Below, piece by piece: positions 4,881-7,828 of a stretch of DNA of 7,828 nucleotides (positions within the stretch are counted from its first letter, which is position 1; the number at the start of each line of letters is the position of its first letter). The notes under the pieces are model-generated. The model was not told the DNA's origin. It did not search any database and worked only from the letters and a program-made list of their open reading frames with translations. Made by a program: the position numbers and the translations under genes. The DNA comes from Nitrospiraceae bacterium (lineage in GTDB: Bacteria; Nitrospirota; UBA9217), in contig DMKB01000370.1 of NCBI GenBank assembly GCA_003454665.1, positions 1 through 7,828 on the forward strand. The letters are read 5' to 3'.

Positions 4881-6968
4881 ATGTTTTTTTCAGGTCGTCA
4901 AAAGAACGCACTCATAAGCTCGCTTGGTGTTGTCCTTTTTGTTCTCTGCTCACCGGGTCATGCTGCTCCGCCCTTTCTGCCGGGTAAGCCTGAGCCCCTG
5001 GACCGGCCGGGCATGCATATCCAGCAGCGGCTCGCTCCGCAGTTGCCGTTCAGGGCGCTCACGACGAAGACAACAACGTGGCCTGCAACAGTCAACGTCC
5101 TCTTCCTGAAAGTGGATTTCCCCGCTGATACCGATTTGACGACGACGGGCGACGGGACATGGACAGATCCTGCCTATGCCTATGGCAGTCCCTCTGATCC
5201 GGACTATTGGATCAGCAACGCGCAATCGGTATTCAGCGATTACTGGACGGAAGTCTCGTACGGAAACCTCACCGTCAACATCTCGGTTTATCCGACGGCT
5301 CCGGGAACTGCCTATCAGCTGCCGAATGGCATGGCCTATTACGGCAGCGAGTCGAATGCTTCCATACAAAACCTTATTTATGACAGTGTAACGGCGGCAG
5401 AACTGGTCGATGGAAGCAGCATCGATTTCAGCCTGTTTGAAGCCGTTCTTATCATCCATGCCGGGGCAGGCGAGGAGACCGATATCGCCAACGGAATGGG
5501 CGATTCCACGGGGGACATCTGGTCCCTCTCATACTCAGCACCATGCATATCGCCGGATGCCTCCGGTTCTCCCTGCCTCTCCGTGGACGGCGTGCAGATA
5601 ACCGAGGCGATCCTCATGCCCCAGACAGACGTGCAGGACGGGATCACTGTCGACCCCGGCGGCGTTTTTCTGCATGAATTCGGCCATTGGCTCGGTTTGC
5701 CCGATCTCTATTGCACGGCGTTAATCTGTTTTACTGACGGGATCGGCGACTGGGGGCTCATGGCGTCGGGTAACTACAACGCTGATCCGGCACTCTGCCC
5801 CGATGCTTTCGGAAACTGCGTTTACGGGAGTGCGCCGGCCCACCTCAACGCCTGGAGCAAGTCCTACCTGGGATGGATCACTCCACAGGCGCCCGCGACA
5901 GACCCTGATCCCGGCAGCATGACCCTCGCCAATGTCGAGCAGAATGGGGACGTTATCAAATTGCCGGCGAGCACTGACGCCACGACCCAGTATTATCTGG
6001 TTGAAAACAGGCAGGCCGGGCCATTAAGCGGGATTACGAATTATGATCAGGGGCTCCCCGGTTCAGGTTTGCTCGTGTGGCTCGTCGACGAATATATTAT
6101 TACCATGTATCTTGCGAGCAACTCCGTGAACAACAGCTTCCTCAGGCCCGGCGTGAAACTTATCGAAGCTGACGGGGATCTTGCTCTCCAGAATGCATCG
6201 GATGGAGACCTCGGCAGCGCCGGAGATCCCTACCCCGGCAGTACGAACAATGGAGAGCTGTCTCCGCTGACAGCGCCTTCATCGCTTCCCGTAACTCCCC
6301 ATGGGTGGGTGAACTTAAAGAACATCTCGTTAAACGCAGGTGTGATCGATCTGGATGCGGGTTTTTCTCCCCTGCCTCCGCAGGATGTTTCCTTCAGCGG
6401 GGATACCGTGAGCTGGTCGCCCAACGGCGAGTCGGATTTTTCATACTACACCATTTATAAAAACGGAATTTATTTCGACCAGACAACGGATTCATCATTT
6501 ACCGACAATGCTGCGCTCAACGGTGATACCTACAACATTACCGCTGTTGACAGTAACAATAATGAATCTCCTTTTTCTGAACAAATAGCAAAAACAACAC
6601 TCCCGTCAGGCGGTGACGGCGGCTTTTGCTTTATCGCCACGGCCGCCTATGGCTCGTACCTCGACCCCCAGGTCAATGTGCTGCGCGATTTTCGCGACAG
6701 ATATCTCCTGACGAATCGTCCCGGCAGGGCTTTCGTCGCATTCTACTACCAACACTCACCGCCCATGGCCGATGTTATCGGGCGACACGAAGGCCTGAGG
6801 GTTTTGACGCGGGCTGTTCTTACGCCAATGGTCTATGCTGTGCAGTATCCGTTGCACGCCCTGTTTTTCATGGTGATTCTTTTTGTAATCTGGGTTGGCT
6901 TCGTTCTGAAGCGATACCGGCACAGAGCGGCGAGAAACACTTCGGCGTTATTTCACGGCAATCTCTGA
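4881..6968 (+). CDS. Secreted M6-family zinc metalloprotease with CFI-box-CTERM anchor
   Basis: A 695-residue protease of the immune inhibitor A (M6) type. The signal peptide is residues 1-28 or 29, with cleavage after GHA or HAA. A short pro-region (30-70) is followed by the catalytic domain: the zinc site HEFGHWLGLPD has His265, Glu266 and His269 with Asp275 as likely third ligand (HExxHxxGxxD), and the Met-turn-like GDWGLMASG (289-297) and SAPAHLNAWSKSYLGW (317-332) are hallmark M6 blocks. Residues about 500-572 form a fibronectin-III-like sandwich (VSWSPNGESDFSYYTIYKNG). A Gly-rich linker leads to the CFI box, Cys583-Phe-Ile-Ala-Thr-Ala-Ala-Tyr-Gly-Ser, and a C-terminal membrane helix (about 657-675) followed by Lys/Arg. 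This tail is the CFI-box-CTERM type known from environmental bacteria. The protein is expected outside the inner membrane, anchored by its C-terminus. The start at 4881 has a weak AGG 5 nt upstream. A run of seven T follows the ATG. The substrate is unknown. Confidence 0.92.
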   Translation: MFFSGRQKNALISSLGVVLFVLCSPGHAAPPFLPGKPEPLDRPGMHIQQRLAPQLPFRALTTKTTTWPATVNVLFLKVDFPADTDLTTTGDGTWTDPAYAYGSPSDPDYWISNAQSVFSDYWTEVSYGNLTVNISVYPTAPGTAYQLPNGMAYYGSESNASIQNLIYDSVTAAELVDGSSIDFSLFEAVLIIHAGAGEETDIANGMGDSTGDIWSLSYSAPCISPDASGSPCLSVDGVQITEAILMPQTDVQDGITVDPGGVFLHEFGHWLGLPDLYCTALICFTDGIGDWGLMASGNYNADPALCPDAFGNCVYGSAPAHLNAWSKSYLGWITPQAPATDPDPGSMTLANVEQNGDVIKLPASTDATTQYYLVENRQAGPLSGITNYDQGLPGSGLLVWLVDEYIITMYLASNSVNNSFLRPGVKLIEADGDLALQNASDGDLGSAGDPYPGSTNNGELSPLTAPSSLPVTPHGWVNLKNISLNAGVIDLDAGFSPLPPQDVSFSGDTVSWSPNGESDFSYYTIYKNGIYFDQTTDSSFTDNAALNGDTYNITAVDSNNNESPFSEQIAKTTLPSGGDGGFCFIATAAYGSYLDPQVNVLRDFRDRYLLTNRPGRAFVAFYYQHSPPMADVIGRHEGLRVLTRAVLTPMVYAVQYPLHALFFMVILFVIWVGFVLKRYRHRAARNTSALFHGNL

Positions 6969-7385
6969 TTCTTCGCCTTTCCTCACTTTTTCCTCTAGTT
7001 GATATATACAATCCACCATTTCCTGCAATGCGGCGGACAGTTGCCGCGCTTTTTTCTGGGGACCTTCGTTCAGAGCAGCGAGGAGGGGCTCGCAGAAGTA
7101 CCAGGTGCACTTGAAGGGCCGGAGCCATCGCGGCCGGACGCATCCGGTCGGTCCCATGAACTGGCAGGGGCCCTCAGGCGTCCGCTCCGGATCAGAGGGC
7201 GGGATTTCGATGCCGAGGGCGCCCAGGTAGATTCGGTCGGCCTCTCTGAAGGTTCCGTGTTTCTGCCTGCAGCACACATCGCTACACTCAGGGCAGACCA
7301 TGGCCGTATATTCTTCAATGAGGGGAGAACTGCGGACGAGGAGCTCTTTTAATTGTTCAGCTTGAGAGCGGATTTCTTCTGTCAT
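6948..7385 (-). CDS. Cys-cluster protein, YkgJ-like (putative metal-binding)
   Basis: A 145-residue cytoplasmic protein with nine cysteines. The first cluster is Cys31-x2-Cys34-x3-Cys38-Cys39 (CPECSDVCC). The second is Cys74, Cys82, Cys93 and Cys98 (PCQFMGPTGCVRPRWLRPFKCTWYFC), with an extra Cys126 in the C-terminal helix. The CxxCxxxCC plus later C...C pattern resembles the YkgJ-type zinc- or iron-chelating cluster family; the exact metal and role are unknown. The ends (residues 1-25 and 102-140) are helical. It follows the ctaB gene with an ATGA overlap (7382-7385) and no Shine-Dalgarno of its own, so translation is likely coupled and a link to heme A or oxidase assembly is possible but unproven. 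Its end overlaps the protease gene by 21 bp in tail-to-tail orientation. Alternative: unrelated metal protein that merely shares the operon. Confidence 0.82.
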   Translation of the reverse strand: MTEEIRSQAEQLKELLVRSSPLIEEYTAMVCPECSDVCCRQKHGTFREADRIYLGALGIEIPPSDPERTPEGPCQFMGPTGCVRPRWLRPFKCTWYFCEPLLAALNEGPQKKARQLSAALQEMVDCIYQLEEKVRKGEESEIAVK

Positions 7386-7828
7386 GGCATTTTTTGCGTT
7401 ATGCGGTACATGATATTGTCAGAGGCCAGCACGACCATCATGAAGAGAATATAGCCGTTCACGTGCCGGAAAGCCATAAGATACGCGGAGGGATGAATAT
7501 CGAACCTGAAGAGCTTCGTTCCGTACCAGAGGACCCATGCTGCTGCGGGGACAAGGGACAGATAGATGATCGGTGAATGGATCAGGCCGTAGAAGGGAAG
7601 GGCCAGGCCGGCAACAACAATGGCAGCGAGCCAGACGAAGGTGATACGGGTGATTTGCCCGTCGTCGAGGAGCCCGCTGAGGGACGGCAGGCCCGCGTTT
7701 TCGTACTCTTTCCCGTAGCGAAGAACGAGGAGCCAGAAATGGGGGACCTGCCACAAAAAGAAGAGAACACAGAGGACCAGGAGCCGTGTATCGAACAACG
7801 CGCCTCCGGCCGAGACCCAGCCGATGGC
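7382..7828 (-). CDS. ctaB: Protoheme IX farnesyltransferase (heme O synthase), C-terminal half; 5' end outside window
   Basis: The visible 148 residues are the C-terminal half of a UbiA-type prenyltransferase that attaches a farnesyl group to heme B to form heme O for heme-copper oxidases. The frame stays open to the window edge, so the true start lies beyond 7828. The visible part opens with AIGWVSAGGALFDTRLL, followed by FFLWQVPHFW and RYGKEYENAGLPSL, which match the conserved central CtaB region (GW-x-AxGG, WQ[VI]PHF, [ED]Y-xx-AGxP). Four hydrophobic segments follow in the expected order, with HVNGYILFMMVVLASD the last. A TTG at 7798 is not the start. CtaB proteins are about 280-300 residues, so roughly half is missing. 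Its stop overlaps the ATG of the Cys-cluster gene. Other oxidase-assembly genes (ctaA, cox) are expected just outside the window. Confidence 0.9.
   Translation of the reverse strand, partial: AIGWVSAGGALFDTRLLVLCVLFFLWQVPHFWLLVLRYGKEYENAGLPSLSGLLDDGQITRITFVWLAAIVVAGLALPFYGLIHSPIIYLSLVPAAAWVLWYGTKLFRFDIHPSAYLMAFRHVNGYILFMMVVLASDNIMYRITQKMP

Noticed and set aside
4875..4960. Lipobox at Cys23 of the protease signal peptide
   Set aside because: The residue before Cys is Leu (FVLC), not the small residue needed for lipidation; the GHA/HAA site just after fits signal peptidase I.
6626..7114. Plus-strand frame overlapping the protease tail and the Cys-cluster gene
   Set aside because: It is in another frame of a clear CFI-box tail, has no ribosome site and has a random-looking translation.
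1..7828. CRISPR arrays, tRNA or rRNA genes, toxin-antitoxin or phage defence modules
   Set aside because: No regularly spaced direct repeats, no tRNA-like cloverleaf with T-loop and CCA signature, no rRNA core sequences and no known defence domains were seen.

Overview
Organism. The window looks like a chromosomal segment of a Gram-negative, environmental bacterium of moderate to slightly high GC. Supporting features are a Gly-rich lipoprotein, a secreted M6-type protease with a CFI-box-CTERM tail, a heme O synthase (CtaB) arm, a stand-alone response regulator/diguanylate cyclase and degenerate 'CACGAAG / CTTCGTG' intergenic repeats. These fit Desulfobacterota (the former Deltaproteobacteria) or Nitrospirota best. 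That placement is inference; no rRNA or single-copy marker is present to confirm it.

Layout. (1) About 10-606: a compact IS200-type element. A single HUH/Y1 transposase (tnpA, 129-572) lies between two matching 9-bp hairpins with TT loops, and a strong internal hairpin sits in the leader. (2) 607-829: copy A of an imperfect intergenic repeat that begins directly at the IS right end; copy B is at 3139-3334. (3) 844-1125: a small zinc-ribbon membrane protein, followed by small tandem palindromes. (4) 1312-1643: a hairpin and a terminator-like long hairpin with a U-tract, directly upstream of a 67-residue Cys-rich small ORF with a very good Shine-Dalgarno sequence. (5) 1644-2020: a non-coding stretch with a UUCG-capped hairpin and a good sigma70-type promoter. 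(6) 2021-2950: a REC-GGDEF diguanylate cyclase with phospho-acceptor, GGEEF and I-site all intact. (7) 2951-3588: non-coding, with repeat copy B. (8) 3589-4788: an unassigned beta-rich outer-membrane-type lipoprotein closed by a strong terminator. (9) 4881-6968: an M6-family zinc metalloprotease with signal peptide, HExxHxxGxxD site, a C-terminal beta-sandwich-like segment, CFI box and C-terminal membrane anchor. (10) On the minus strand, 7828-6948: the 3' half of ctaB, coupled by an ATGA overlap to a Cys-cluster protein whose end overlaps the protease gene tail-to-tail.

How the genes relate. The + strand units look mostly independent, each with its own signals: c-di-GMP signalling, an envelope lipoprotein and a cell-surface protease. 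The minus-strand pair belongs to a different unit, probably heme A / cytochrome oxidase assembly, that extends beyond the window. No CRISPR array, tRNA, rRNA or phage module was seen. The points most worth a second look are the structured leader plus small Cys-rich ORF, the two-copy repeat abutting the IS, and the CFI-box protease next to an unknown lipoprotein. I found no convincing evidence of a wholly new system.
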